Source of the DNA: Melioribacter roseus
Lineage (GTDB): Bacteria; Bacteroidota; Ignavibacteria; Ignavibacteriales; Melioribacteraceae
Direction of reading: 5' to 3'
NCBI GenBank assembly: GCA_020724325.1
Contig: DYHC01000139.1
Coordinates: 1 to 5,737 of the forward strand
Length of the DNA stretch: 5,737 nt
The notes beneath the pieces are model-generated. The model was not told the origin of the DNA, made no database searches, and worked only from the letters and a program-made list of their open reading frames with translations. This document shows, in pieces, positions 1 to 5,737 of this stretch. The position numbers were made by a program, and so were the translations under genes. Within the stretch, counting starts at the first letter, position 1; each line of letters begins with the position of its first letter.

Positions 1-3000
1 CGCCATTAAAATATTTTTTACTATTCTTGTTCATCAACGGGTCTTCACCAAAAATGAGCAGCGCTTTTATTTCGCCCCTTCTTAATTTTCTTGCCAGGTC
101 AGTTTTACTAAAAATTTCGGTTAGATTTGTCTTCCAGTGTTCACCAATACGTTTAATATCGTATCTTTCATTTAGCTTAACATAGCCGGGCAAATAATCC
201 GGATGAACGCCCATTTCTATTAAGCCGACTGAATTATTGAATTCGCGCAACAGTATAATTCCATTATTTGGTTTACCAATTCTACCGGTTAGATGTAAAA
301 AATTACCTATTGCTTTTATGTCGTTTATTGATTTGTCCGAAGTAGAATCCAAATTAGAGATGAATATTATATTGGAATTAATGTTCTGAAGCTTATCTAT
401 AAATGCATTATACTTCGCCATGTCCAGTTCACAATATCTTGAAATATCTTCTTTATTAATTTCTTTCAAATCATCAACATATCTTCGTAAATCTGTCTGA
501 TGTCTGCTTAAAAATTCGCGGTCAATTTGATTATTGGTAAGGCAATGTTTTATCAGATTATTAATAAGGATTGTATTAGTTCCCTTTTTTGTATCGACCC
601 ACAAATCTGCATATTTGGTTAGACTAATTTCAGATGAATTAATTAGAATAAGTTTTGCACCTTTTTTCTGCGCGGCTTTAATCTTAAGCTCCATAACCAG
701 ATTTTCATCCGATAGATTGGAATTAATTACAACAATTATATCTGCATGTTCAATTTCATCCATTGATACGGTAGATGATGTAAAGCCGACAATATCATCA
801 AGACTGTTTTGCTCTATTCCGTACAGTAAGTTAGAGAAACTGGAAATATTGTTGTTATTCAAACCGGCACGCGTAAATTTTTGGAGAAGGTATAATTCTT
901 CGTTAGAAAGCTTTGGAGAAGCTAATAGAGCAACCGAGTCATTTCCATACTCGTTCATAATAGATTTCAGCTTGCTTGCTGCATAATGCAATGCTTCGTC
1001 AATTTTTACATTATATATTAATCCGTGCTTTCTGATCGAAGGATTAAGAATTCTATTTTTTTCTATAAGGAATCTATAACCAAATCTGCCCTTACTGCAG
1101 AGGAATCCTTTATTATGCGAATTTTTTATAGATTCTGTTCTATTTGCCACATAAAAAATTTCGTCGTTAATTTTCTTAAAGTTGATCTTGCAGCCAATTG
1201 AACAGAAATTACAAATAGTTTCTCTATTCTCTTTTGGTAATGTTCCAAGAACTTTGAATTGATATTTTTCACTTATAGCACCTGTAGGACAAGCATCAAT
1301 ACAATTGCCGCAGCCAATGCAATTGGTTTCTGCAAGGGCTTTTTCCATTGCAGGTTTTATAATGGATTTGAACCCTCTGTAAACAAATCCAAGCGCAGAA
1401 ACCTTAAGAACCTCTGAGCAGGTTCTAACACATCTTCCGCAATTGATGCACTTATTAGGATCCAGCAAAATGAAAGGATGCCTTCCGTCAATCATGTATT
1501 TTTTTGTTTCACCGGTTAATTCAGAAATGTCAATATTATATTCATCGCAGTATTTTCTAAGCTGGCAGTCAGAATACTCGGAACAACCGCACTCAAGACA
1601 CCTTTGTGCTTCTAACTGGCATTGAATTTCTGAAAATCCCAGTTCAACTTCCTGAAAATTATGCGTACGATCCAATACAGATAATTCATTCATTTCTTCG
1701 CGTGCTAATTTATTTTCGTGCTCAAATTCCCGTTCAGTTATGTTTGTTAATTTATTTTTAAGACTGTAGAATTTATTGGCAGATTTATTTACATGTCCGT
1801 TTTCCAGAAAACCGATAATTGATTTAGCTGCTTTCCTGCCCTGAGCAATCGACATAATAGCAGTTAATGGACCTGTTACAACATCACCGCCGGCAAATAC
1901 ACCGGGTATAGAAGTTTCCATTGTATCGTTATCGACATGAACTGTTCCCCATTTTTCAAGCGAGCAGTCATTATCAAATTTAACGAATCCGGTATCAACC
2001 GATTGACCTATTGCGCCGATAAGGAAGTCGCAGTCGATAATAAATTCTGAACCGGGTTTAGGAAGCGGTTTCGGGCGTTCCCCCGGTAAACCTTCAACAA
2101 GTTCCATTTTCAAACATTCAATTCCATTCAATTTGTTTTTCTCTGCAATTATTGATTTGGGATTAGTAAGAAATAGAATTTCTATTCCTTCTTTCTGAGC
2201 AGCTGCTATTTCCTCTTTATTAGCCGGCATTTCATTAATGCTTCTTCTATAAACAATTTTAACTTCTTCAGCACCGCATCTTAAAGCAGTTCGTGCTGCA
2301 TCTATTGCTGTGTTTCCTCCACCTACTACAATTACTCTTCCGTGCAATTGAGGAATGTAACTCAAAATTATTTCTCTTAAGAAATCAATTCCTCTAAAGA
2401 TTCCGTAAATTTTATCTTCACCATCAAGCCCAAGTTTGCTTGCTTTATGGGCACCAACACCAAGGAATACTGAATGATAACCGCTTCTTAATAGATCCTT
2501 TATACTAAAGTCGATTCCTAATTCTAAGTTTGTTTTTACTTCAACACCCAGATCGAGAATCCAATTTATTTCAGAATCAAGAATTTTCTTCGGAAGACGG
2601 TATTCCGGTATTCCATATCTAAGCATTCCGCCAAGCTTCGGAAGTTTTTCAAAGATTGTAACTGAATATCCTTCTATTGTTAAATAATATGCACATGCTA
2701 ATCCCGATGGACCACCGCCAATTACCGCTACTTTTTTATTTTTTCTCTCTTTTAATACCGGTTTCCATTTATGAACAGAGTCTTCATCTGCAATAAATCT
2801 TTTAAGCGCATTGACTGCAACGGGTTCATCAATAATATTTCTTCTGCAAGCCGTTTCACAATCGCGTACACAAACACGACCTATAGAGAGCGGAAGCGGG
2901 TTGTTTTCTTTTACAAGTTTTAGTGCTTCTTCATATTTACCCATTGAGACAAGTGCTATATACGTTTGTGCATCAACTCCGGCGGGACAGCTATTTTTAC

Positions 3001-3313
3001 ACGGGCCTATGCAATCAGCATAATGGTTTGACATTAATAATTCCAAAGCCATTTTTCTTGATTCAACCACAGTTTTATTACGCGTCCAAATTTTCATCCC
3101 GTTTTGAATAAATGTTGAGCAGGATGGAACTAGTTTATTCATCCCTTCAATTTCTACCACACATAGAAAACAGGAAGTAAAGTGCTCTAAACGGTTATCA
3201 TGACAGAGAGTTGGAATTTCATCAATATTGTTTTCATGAATCACTTCAAGAATTGTTTTATCAGGTGATGTAGTAATTTCTTTGCCGTTTATGATTACAA
3301 TTATTTGTTCCAT
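1..3313 (-). CDS. Fusion: [2Fe-2S] + GltD/NfnB-like NADPH module + formate-dehydrogenase-like domain (3' end outside window)
   Basis: I translated this frame by hand; it has no stop over 1,104 codons and leaves the window at position 1. Domains in order: [2Fe-2S] ferredoxin (C37, C48, C51, C65); GltD-type cluster domain (H97, C101, C105, C109 and C148, C152, C156); FAD site AVIGGGPSGLA (196-206) with GGMLRYGIPEYRLP (228-241); NADPH site VVGGGNTAIDAAR (329-341) with YRRS at 355-358, typical of NADPH binding in GltD/NfnB; FAD-closing motif PGVFAGGDVVTGP (470-482); a linker with C572, C575, C577, C583 and C589; two [4Fe-4S] motifs (C622/C625/C628/C632 and C665/C668/C671/C675); then a molybdopterin-oxidoreductase domain opening with C701, C704, C708 and C739 for a [4Fe-4S], followed by K741. 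The last part resembles formate dehydrogenase alpha (LTGRIGKPNNG 1008-1018, GEDPL 1089-1093), but the Mo-ligand region (817-832) has no Cys or Sec. It likely exchanges electrons with NADP(H) and passes them to the NuoE/F-like pair. The start is 17 nt after the previous stop with a GAGGA site. Roughly 300 residues may be missing if the rest follows the formate dehydrogenase length. Confidence 0.93.
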   Translation of the reverse strand, partial: MEQIIVIINGKEITTSPDKTILEVIHENNIDEIPTLCHDNRLEHFTSCFLCVVEIEGMNKLVPSCSTFIQNGMKIWTRNKTVVESRKMALELLMSNHYADCIGPCKNSCPAGVDAQTYIALVSMGKYEEALKLVKENNPLPLSIGRVCVRDCETACRRNIIDEPVAVNALKRFIADEDSVHKWKPVLKERKNKKVAVIGGGPSGLACAYYLTIEGYSVTIFEKLPKLGGMLRYGIPEYRLPKKILDSEINWILDLGVEVKTNLELGIDFSIKDLLRSGYHSVFLGVGAHKASKLGLDGEDKIYGIFRGIDFLREIILSYIPQLHGRVIVVGGGNTAIDAARTALRCGAEEVKIVYRRSINEMPANKEEIAAAQKEGIEILFLTNPKSIIAEKNKLNGIECLKMELVEGLPGERPKPLPKPGSEFIIDCDFLIGAIGQSVDTGFVKFDNDCSLEKWGTVHVDNDTMETSIPGVFAGGDVVTGPLTAIMSIAQGRKAAKSIIGFLENGHVNKSANKFYSLKNKLTNITEREFEHENKLAREEMNELSVLDRTHNFQEVELGFSEIQCQLEAQRCLECGCSEYSDCQLRKYCDEYNIDISELTGETKKYMIDGRHPFILLDPNKCINCGRCVRTCSEVLKVSALGFVYRGFKSIIKPAMEKALAETNCIGCGNCIDACPTGAISEKYQFKVLGTLPKENRETICNFCSIGCKINFKKINDEIFYVANRTESIKNSHNKGFLCSKGRFGYRFLIEKNRILNPSIRKHGLIYNVKIDEALHYAASKLKSIMNEYGNDSVALLASPKLSNEELYLLQKFTRAGLNNNNISSFSNLLYGIEQNSLDDIVGFTSSTVSMDEIEHADIIVVINSNLSDENLVMELKIKAAQKKGAKLILINSSEISLTKYADLWVDTKKGTNTILINNLIKHCLTNNQIDREFLSRHQTDLRRYVDDLKEINKEDISRYCELDMAKYNAFIDKLQNINSNIIFISNLDSTSDKSINDIKAIGNFLHLTGRIGKPNNGIILLREFNNSVGLIEMGVHPDYLPGYVKLNERYDIKRIGEHWKTNLTEIFSKTDLARKLRRGEIKALLIFGEDPLMNKNSKKYFNG

Positions 3314-3320
3314 GATAAGA

Positions 3321-3325
3321 TCCTC
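3321..3325 (-). promoter_or_regulatory. Ribosome binding site of the fusion gene
   Basis: The minus strand reads GAGGA within CGAGGAT, 7 nt before the ATG at 3313, in the 17-nt gap after the NuoF-like stop. The heptamer is identical to the one before the NuoF-like gene. The short gap leaves no room for a separate promoter or terminator, so the genes are most likely co-transcribed. Confidence 0.8.
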
Positions 3326-3330
3326 GAAAA

Positions 3331-5094
3331 TTATTCTTTGATTATTGCATCAAGTTTACAAGCCTCAAAACACTTGCCGCATTTAATACACAAACCAGCA
3401 TTTATTACATGAACTTCTTTTTTGTTTCCTGAAATAGCACCGGTTGGACATGCTTTAATACAAACACCACAGCCCTTACAATATTCAGGAATAATGTGAT
3501 AAGAAATTAACGAGGGACAATTGTGAGCAGGACATTTTTTATCAATTATATGAGCTTCGTATTCTTCCCTAAAATATTTCAATGTTGTTAATACTGGATT
3601 AGGAGCGGTTTGTCCTAAGCCGCACAAACTAGCCATTTTAATTTTTACAGCAAGTTCCTCTAATAATGCGAGATCTTTTTCTTTGCCGGTACCATCTGTA
3701 ATTCTTTCAAGAATCTCAAGCATCCGTTTTGTCCCGATTCGGCAGAACGTGCACTTACCGCAAGATTCGAGTTGAGTAAAATTGAGAAAATATTTTGCGA
3801 GATCTACCATACAGGTTGTATCATCAAGTATTATTAATCCGCCAGAACCCATAATAGCACCTGTTTGGGTAATTTCGTCATAATCGATTTTAAGATTGCC
3901 CATACTTGCTGGAATACAACCTCCGGAAGGACCGCCCATTTGAACAGCTTTAAATTTTCTATTATCTTTTATTCCGCCGCCAACGTCAAAAATTATTTCA
4001 TTTATTGACATACCCATCGGAACTTCTACAAGACCGGTTCTCTTAACTTTTCCGGCAAGAGCAAATACTTTTGTGCCCTTGCTTTTTTCAGTTCCCATTG
4101 CTGCAAATTCCTGCCAACTGTTTAGAATAATCCATGGTACATTTGCAAAGGTTTCAACATTATTGATATTGGTTGGTTTACCCCACAATCCTTTTTGTGA
4201 TGGGAACGGCGGTCTCAACTTTGGAACACCACGTCTGCCTTCTATAGATGACATTAGAGCAGTTTCTTCGCCACAGACAAATGCGCCGGCACCTTCCTTT
4301 ATTTTTATATCGAAATTAAATTTTGAATCAAAAATTTTTTCACCAAGTAACCCTCTGGAACGGCATTGATTTAGTGCATTTCTAAGACGTTTGATAGCAA
4401 GAGGATATTCTGCTCTGCAGTATATAAACCCTTCATCTGCACCAATTGCATAAGCTGCAATCATCATTCCTTCCAATACAGAATGCGGGTCGCCTTCTAA
4501 AACACTTCTATCCATAAATGCGCCAGGGTCGCCTTCATCTGCATTACATATAATATATTTTTTATCTGATTGAGAAGCTTTTGCTAACTTCCATTTAACC
4601 CCGGTCGAAAAACCTCCGCCGCCTCTGCCTCGTAAACCAGATTTTATTATTATATCAATCACTTCATCGCTGGAATATTTTTCTATAACTGTTTGTAACG
4701 CTTTATAACCATCATTAGCAATGTATTCTTCTATAGACGATGGATTTATTACACCGCAATTTCTCAAAACTATTCTTTTCTGATTCTTAAAGAATGATTC
4801 TTCTTCTGAATGCTCATTGCTTTTTATAATCCAGTCTTTCACCGGATTACCGTTGATTAGATGTTCATTTACAATTTTGCCGACTTTATCGATGGTAACT
4901 TTAGAATAGAGCACATCATTATTTTCGTCTTCAATTTCTACAAGGGCTTCTTCATAGCACATCCCCAAACAACCCGTCTCAGATAATTCTGCATCAATGT
5001 TCTTTAGTTTCAATTCTTCCTTAAATTTTTCGAAGACCAGCTGACCGCCGGCAGAAATACCGCAAGTTCCAAGTCCAACTTTAATTTTTTTCAT
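3331..5094 (-). CDS. NuoF/HydB-like FMN and iron-sulfur NAD(H) oxidoreductase subunit
   Basis: This 587-aa flavoprotein has the HydB layout rather than the shorter complex I NuoF layout. Residues 1-80 form a thioredoxin-like ferredoxin domain with C11, C42 and C46; the usual fourth cysteine is not present. Residues about 100-430 are the NuoF core: glycine-rich FMN loop GLRGRGGGGFSTG (153-165), NADEGDPGAFMDRS (184-197) and GAGAFVCGEETAL (258-270) for FMN/NADH binding. The proximal [4Fe-4S] uses C435, C438, C441 and C481. The C-terminus has C511 and C516 followed by two ferredoxin [4Fe-4S] motifs, C529/C532/C535/C539 and C559/C562/C565/C569. In the family it oxidises NADH or reduces NAD+ at FMN and, in bifurcating complexes, also exchanges electrons with ferredoxin. 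A start 25 codons further upstream (5169) is open, but the methionine at 5094 matches where the domain begins (MKKIKVGLGTCG) and has a GAGGA site 6 nt before it. It is cytoplasmic, with no signal or membrane segment seen. Confidence 0.95.
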   Translation of the reverse strand: MKKIKVGLGTCGISAGGQLVFEKFKEELKLKNIDAELSETGCLGMCYEEALVEIEDENNDVLYSKVTIDKVGKIVNEHLINGNPVKDWIIKSNEHSEEESFFKNQKRIVLRNCGVINPSSIEEYIANDGYKALQTVIEKYSSDEVIDIIIKSGLRGRGGGGFSTGVKWKLAKASQSDKKYIICNADEGDPGAFMDRSVLEGDPHSVLEGMMIAAYAIGADEGFIYCRAEYPLAIKRLRNALNQCRSRGLLGEKIFDSKFNFDIKIKEGAGAFVCGEETALMSSIEGRRGVPKLRPPFPSQKGLWGKPTNINNVETFANVPWIILNSWQEFAAMGTEKSKGTKVFALAGKVKRTGLVEVPMGMSINEIIFDVGGGIKDNRKFKAVQMGGPSGGCIPASMGNLKIDYDEITQTGAIMGSGGLIILDDTTCMVDLAKYFLNFTQLESCGKCTFCRIGTKRMLEILERITDGTGKEKDLALLEELAVKIKMASLCGLGQTAPNPVLTTLKYFREEYEAHIIDKKCPAHNCPSLISYHIIPEYCKGCGVCIKACPTGAISGNKKEVHVINAGLCIKCGKCFEACKLDAIIKE

Positions 5095-5599
5095 ACTGAA
5101 TCCTCGCTTGTTCATCCAATTTAATTTTCTTAAGCGTCTTTTTAATTTTTTCACTTGTAAGATTGCCATGCGTCTCGTCGTTAATCATCATAACTGGTGC
5201 TAAAGAGCAGCAGCCCAGGCAAGCTACTGAAAGCAATGAGAACAAACCGTCATCAGTTGTTTCGTCAACAGAAATTCCAAGCTCGTCATTCAGAACCGAA
5301 AGCACAGTCTTTGCACCATTTACATGGCAAGCTGTTCCTTCACATATTCTAATTAAATTTTTTCCAAGCGGTTTAAGCCGGAATTGAGCATAAAAAGTTA
5401 TTACTCCATAAATTTCGGATGCCGGTATTTTTACCAGTTCGCTTATGTAATGAATAACTTTTTCCGGAATGTAACCGTAAGAATCCTGAGCCGACTGCAA
5501 AAGAGGAATTAGCGAACCATGCTGGTGGCGTTTGTTAATAAGATCAATTTTGAAATTTAATATCTCTTTTTTCTTCTCTGCAATTTCCAATTCTTCCAT
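5081..5599 (-). CDS. NuoE/HydC-like NAD(H) oxidoreductase [2Fe-2S] subunit
   Basis: This 172-aa protein is a complete thioredoxin-like [2Fe-2S] subunit of the 24-kDa NuoE/HydC family, of usual family length. The N-terminal helical part (about 1-75) carries the family signatures around 35-45 (QSAQDSYGYIP) and 60-72 (ASEIYGVITFYAQF). The cluster ligands are C86 and C91 in ICEGTACHVNGA, and C127 and C131 in VACLGCCSLAP, giving the expected C-x4-C and C-x3-C pairs; C130 is an extra cysteine. In this family the subunit docks on the NuoF/HydB flavoprotein and holds one [2Fe-2S] cluster near FMN. It is first in the operon. The start is supported by an AGGAG site 8 nt upstream, and its last codons overlap the next gene by 14 nt, which suggests coupled translation. 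No other complex I subunits are visible, so the hydC-type role (soluble NAD-linked or bifurcating complex) is more likely than respiratory complex I, though the full neighbourhood is unseen. Confidence 0.95.
   Translation of the reverse strand: MEELEIAEKKKEILNFKIDLINKRHQHGSLIPLLQSAQDSYGYIPEKVIHYISELVKIPASEIYGVITFYAQFRLKPLGKNLIRICEGTACHVNGAKTVLSVLNDELGISVDETTDDGLFSLLSVACLGCCSLAPVMMINDETHGNLTSEKIKKTLKKIKLDEQARIQYEKN
5101..5105 (-). promoter_or_regulatory. Ribosome binding site that decides the NuoF-like start
   Basis: The minus strand reads GAGGA within CGAGGAT, 6 nt before the ATG at 5094. It sits inside the last codons of the NuoE-like gene. It favours the 5094 start over the longer open frame from 5169, whose extra 25 residues are lysine- and arginine-rich and lie wholly within the upstream gene. 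Confidence 0.8.
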
Positions 5600-5607
5600 A
5601 TTGACCG

Positions 5608-5612
5608 CTCCT
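5608..5612 (-). promoter_or_regulatory. Ribosome binding site of the NuoE-like gene
   Basis: On the minus strand this reads AGGAG and lies 8 nt before the ATG at 5599. It supports that start and shows the organism uses Shine-Dalgarno initiation. Confidence 0.8.
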
Positions 5613-5626
5613 ATTTAAATTAGGGA

Positions 5627-5657
5627 ACAGGTAATTAACTGAATTGTAACTACCTGT
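5627..5657. promoter_or_regulatory. 31-bp inverted repeat, candidate operator upstream of the operon
   Basis: The outer arms ACAGGTA (5627-5633) and TACCTGT (5651-5657) are perfectly complementary. After one mismatch, the inner TTA/TAA (5635-5637 and 5647-5649) also pair, giving 10 of 11 symmetric positions around a centre at 5642. It lies 28 nt upstream of the first ATG, where a dimeric repressor could block transcription. It does not match the Rex, FNR or CRP consensus sites that I know. A leader-RNA hairpin is an alternative. The dyad itself is seen directly; its function is inference. Confidence 0.4.
5643..5648 (-). promoter_or_regulatory. Weak -10-like hexamer (TACAAT) for the operon
   Basis: The minus strand reads TACAAT, one base from the sigma-70 consensus TATAAT, inside the loop of the 31-bp inverted repeat and about 43 nt before the first ATG. 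No convincing -35 hexamer is found 16-19 nt upstream, and no Bacteroidota-type TAnnTTTG box is seen, so this could be chance in AT-rich sequence. Confidence 0.2.
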
Positions 5658-5678
5658 ATCCTGAAAGATCTTTTATTT

Positions 5679-5700
5679 ACGGAAATAGTTCCGTTTTTTT
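5679..5700 (+). terminator. Short terminator-like hairpin on the plus strand
   Basis: ACGGAA (5679-5684) and TTCCGT (5689-5694) form a perfect 6-bp stem with a 4-base loop, and a run of seven T (5694-5700) follows on the plus strand, as in a Rho-independent terminator. No plus-strand gene in the window would end here, so it could stop antisense transcription leaving the operon or be chance. Read on the minus strand, the hairpin has no U tract, so it should not terminate the upstream neighbour. Confidence 0.3.
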
Positions 5701-5713
5701 AACGTTACATTTC

Positions 5714-5737
5714 GAATATGTTCATAATAGGATATTC
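5714..5737. repeat. Small inverted repeat at the right edge
   Basis: GAATAT (5714-5719) and ATATTC (5732-5737) are complementary six-base arms separated by 12 bases. The element touches the window end, so its full extent is unknown. Such AT-rich arms arise easily by chance. With the hairpin and dyad it completes what can be seen in the 138-nt non-coding region; no gene or RNA was recognised there. Confidence 0.2.

Noticed and set aside
534..986. Plus-strand open frame of 150 codons
   Set aside because: It lies wholly opposite the formate-dehydrogenase-like part of the large minus-strand fusion, has no recognisable domain and is best explained as an antisense shadow.
1..3313. Third gene as an [FeFe]-hydrogenase (HydA), as the gene order would predict
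   Set aside because: None of the H-cluster motifs (TSCCPxW, MPCxxK, ExMxCxxGC) is seen in the translation; a GltD-like module and a molybdopterin-type domain are present instead.
1..3313. Third gene as a working formate dehydrogenase alpha subunit
   Set aside because: Overall similarity is clear, but the Cys/Sec Mo ligand, the adjacent His and several pterin-contact motifs are missing, so a catalytic formate dehydrogenase call is not supported.
4073..4369. Plus-strand open frame of 98 codons, and similar ones at 1443-1625, 2811-3023, 2923-3111 and 5163-5387
   Set aside because: All are opposite strongly conserved coding sequence of the minus-strand genes and show no family motif.
5095..5169. 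25-codon N-terminal extension of the NuoF-like protein from the upstream ATG at 5169
   Set aside because: The extension overlaps the end of the NuoE-like gene out of frame and is basic low-complexity sequence, while the ATG at 5094 has a good ribosome binding site and starts the conserved domain.
1..5599. Respiratory complex I (nuo) operon
   Set aside because: The NuoF-like protein has HydB-type extra domains, the NuoG-like protein carries an NADPH module, and no membrane subunits or NuoB/C/D genes are seen in the window.
1..5737. CRISPR array, tRNA, rRNA or insertion sequence
   Set aside because: No regularly spaced repeats, cloverleaf-like segment, rRNA-like stretch, transposase or terminal inverted repeats were found; nearly all of the window is coding.

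Overview
The window is AT-rich bacterial DNA. It holds one compact operon, read entirely on the minus strand, of three redox-enzyme genes and the start of their upstream region. The lineage cannot be fixed from this sequence. The AT-rich codon use, with many AGA and AAA codons, together with clear Shine-Dalgarno sites would suit an anaerobic or fermentative member of the Ignavibacteria/Chlorobi side of Bacteroidota, or a Firmicute. The Shine-Dalgarno sites argue mildly against typical Bacteroidia and Flavobacteriia.

Layout in the direction of transcription, right to left. Positions 5600-5737 are a non-coding upstream region with a 31-bp dyad, a weak -10-like hexamer inside it and a short hairpin. 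Positions 5599-5081 encode a NuoE/HydC-like [2Fe-2S] subunit of 172 aa. Positions 5094-3331 encode a NuoF/HydB-like flavin and iron-sulfur subunit of 587 aa that overlaps the previous gene by 14 nt. From 3313 to the left edge an open frame of at least 1,104 codons runs out of the window. It is a very large fusion: a NuoG/HydA-type [2Fe-2S] domain, a complete GltD/NfnB-like FAD and NADPH module, a cysteine-rich linker, two [4Fe-4S] ferredoxin motifs, and a formate-dehydrogenase-like molybdopterin domain.

The three proteins read as one soluble cytoplasmic complex. The NuoE and NuoF-like pair should exchange electrons with NAD(H) at FMN, and the fusion should exchange electrons with NADP(H) at FAD, with a chain of iron-sulfur clusters between them. 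The gene order copies that of the trimeric electron-bifurcating hydrogenases (HydC-HydB-HydA), but the hydrogenase subunit is replaced by the NADPH-module fusion. The closest described concept I know is the Stn-type (Sporomusa-type Nfn) NADH/ferredoxin:NADP+ transhydrogenase within the wider HydB-type bifurcating family. That assignment is inference.

The most notable observation is that the formate-dehydrogenase-like domain keeps its fold motifs and its [4Fe-4S] cysteines but has lost the Cys/Sec molybdenum ligand, the neighbouring His and several cofactor-contact motifs. It looks like a structural or electron-wire domain rather than a working formate dehydrogenase. Its C-terminus lies outside the window.
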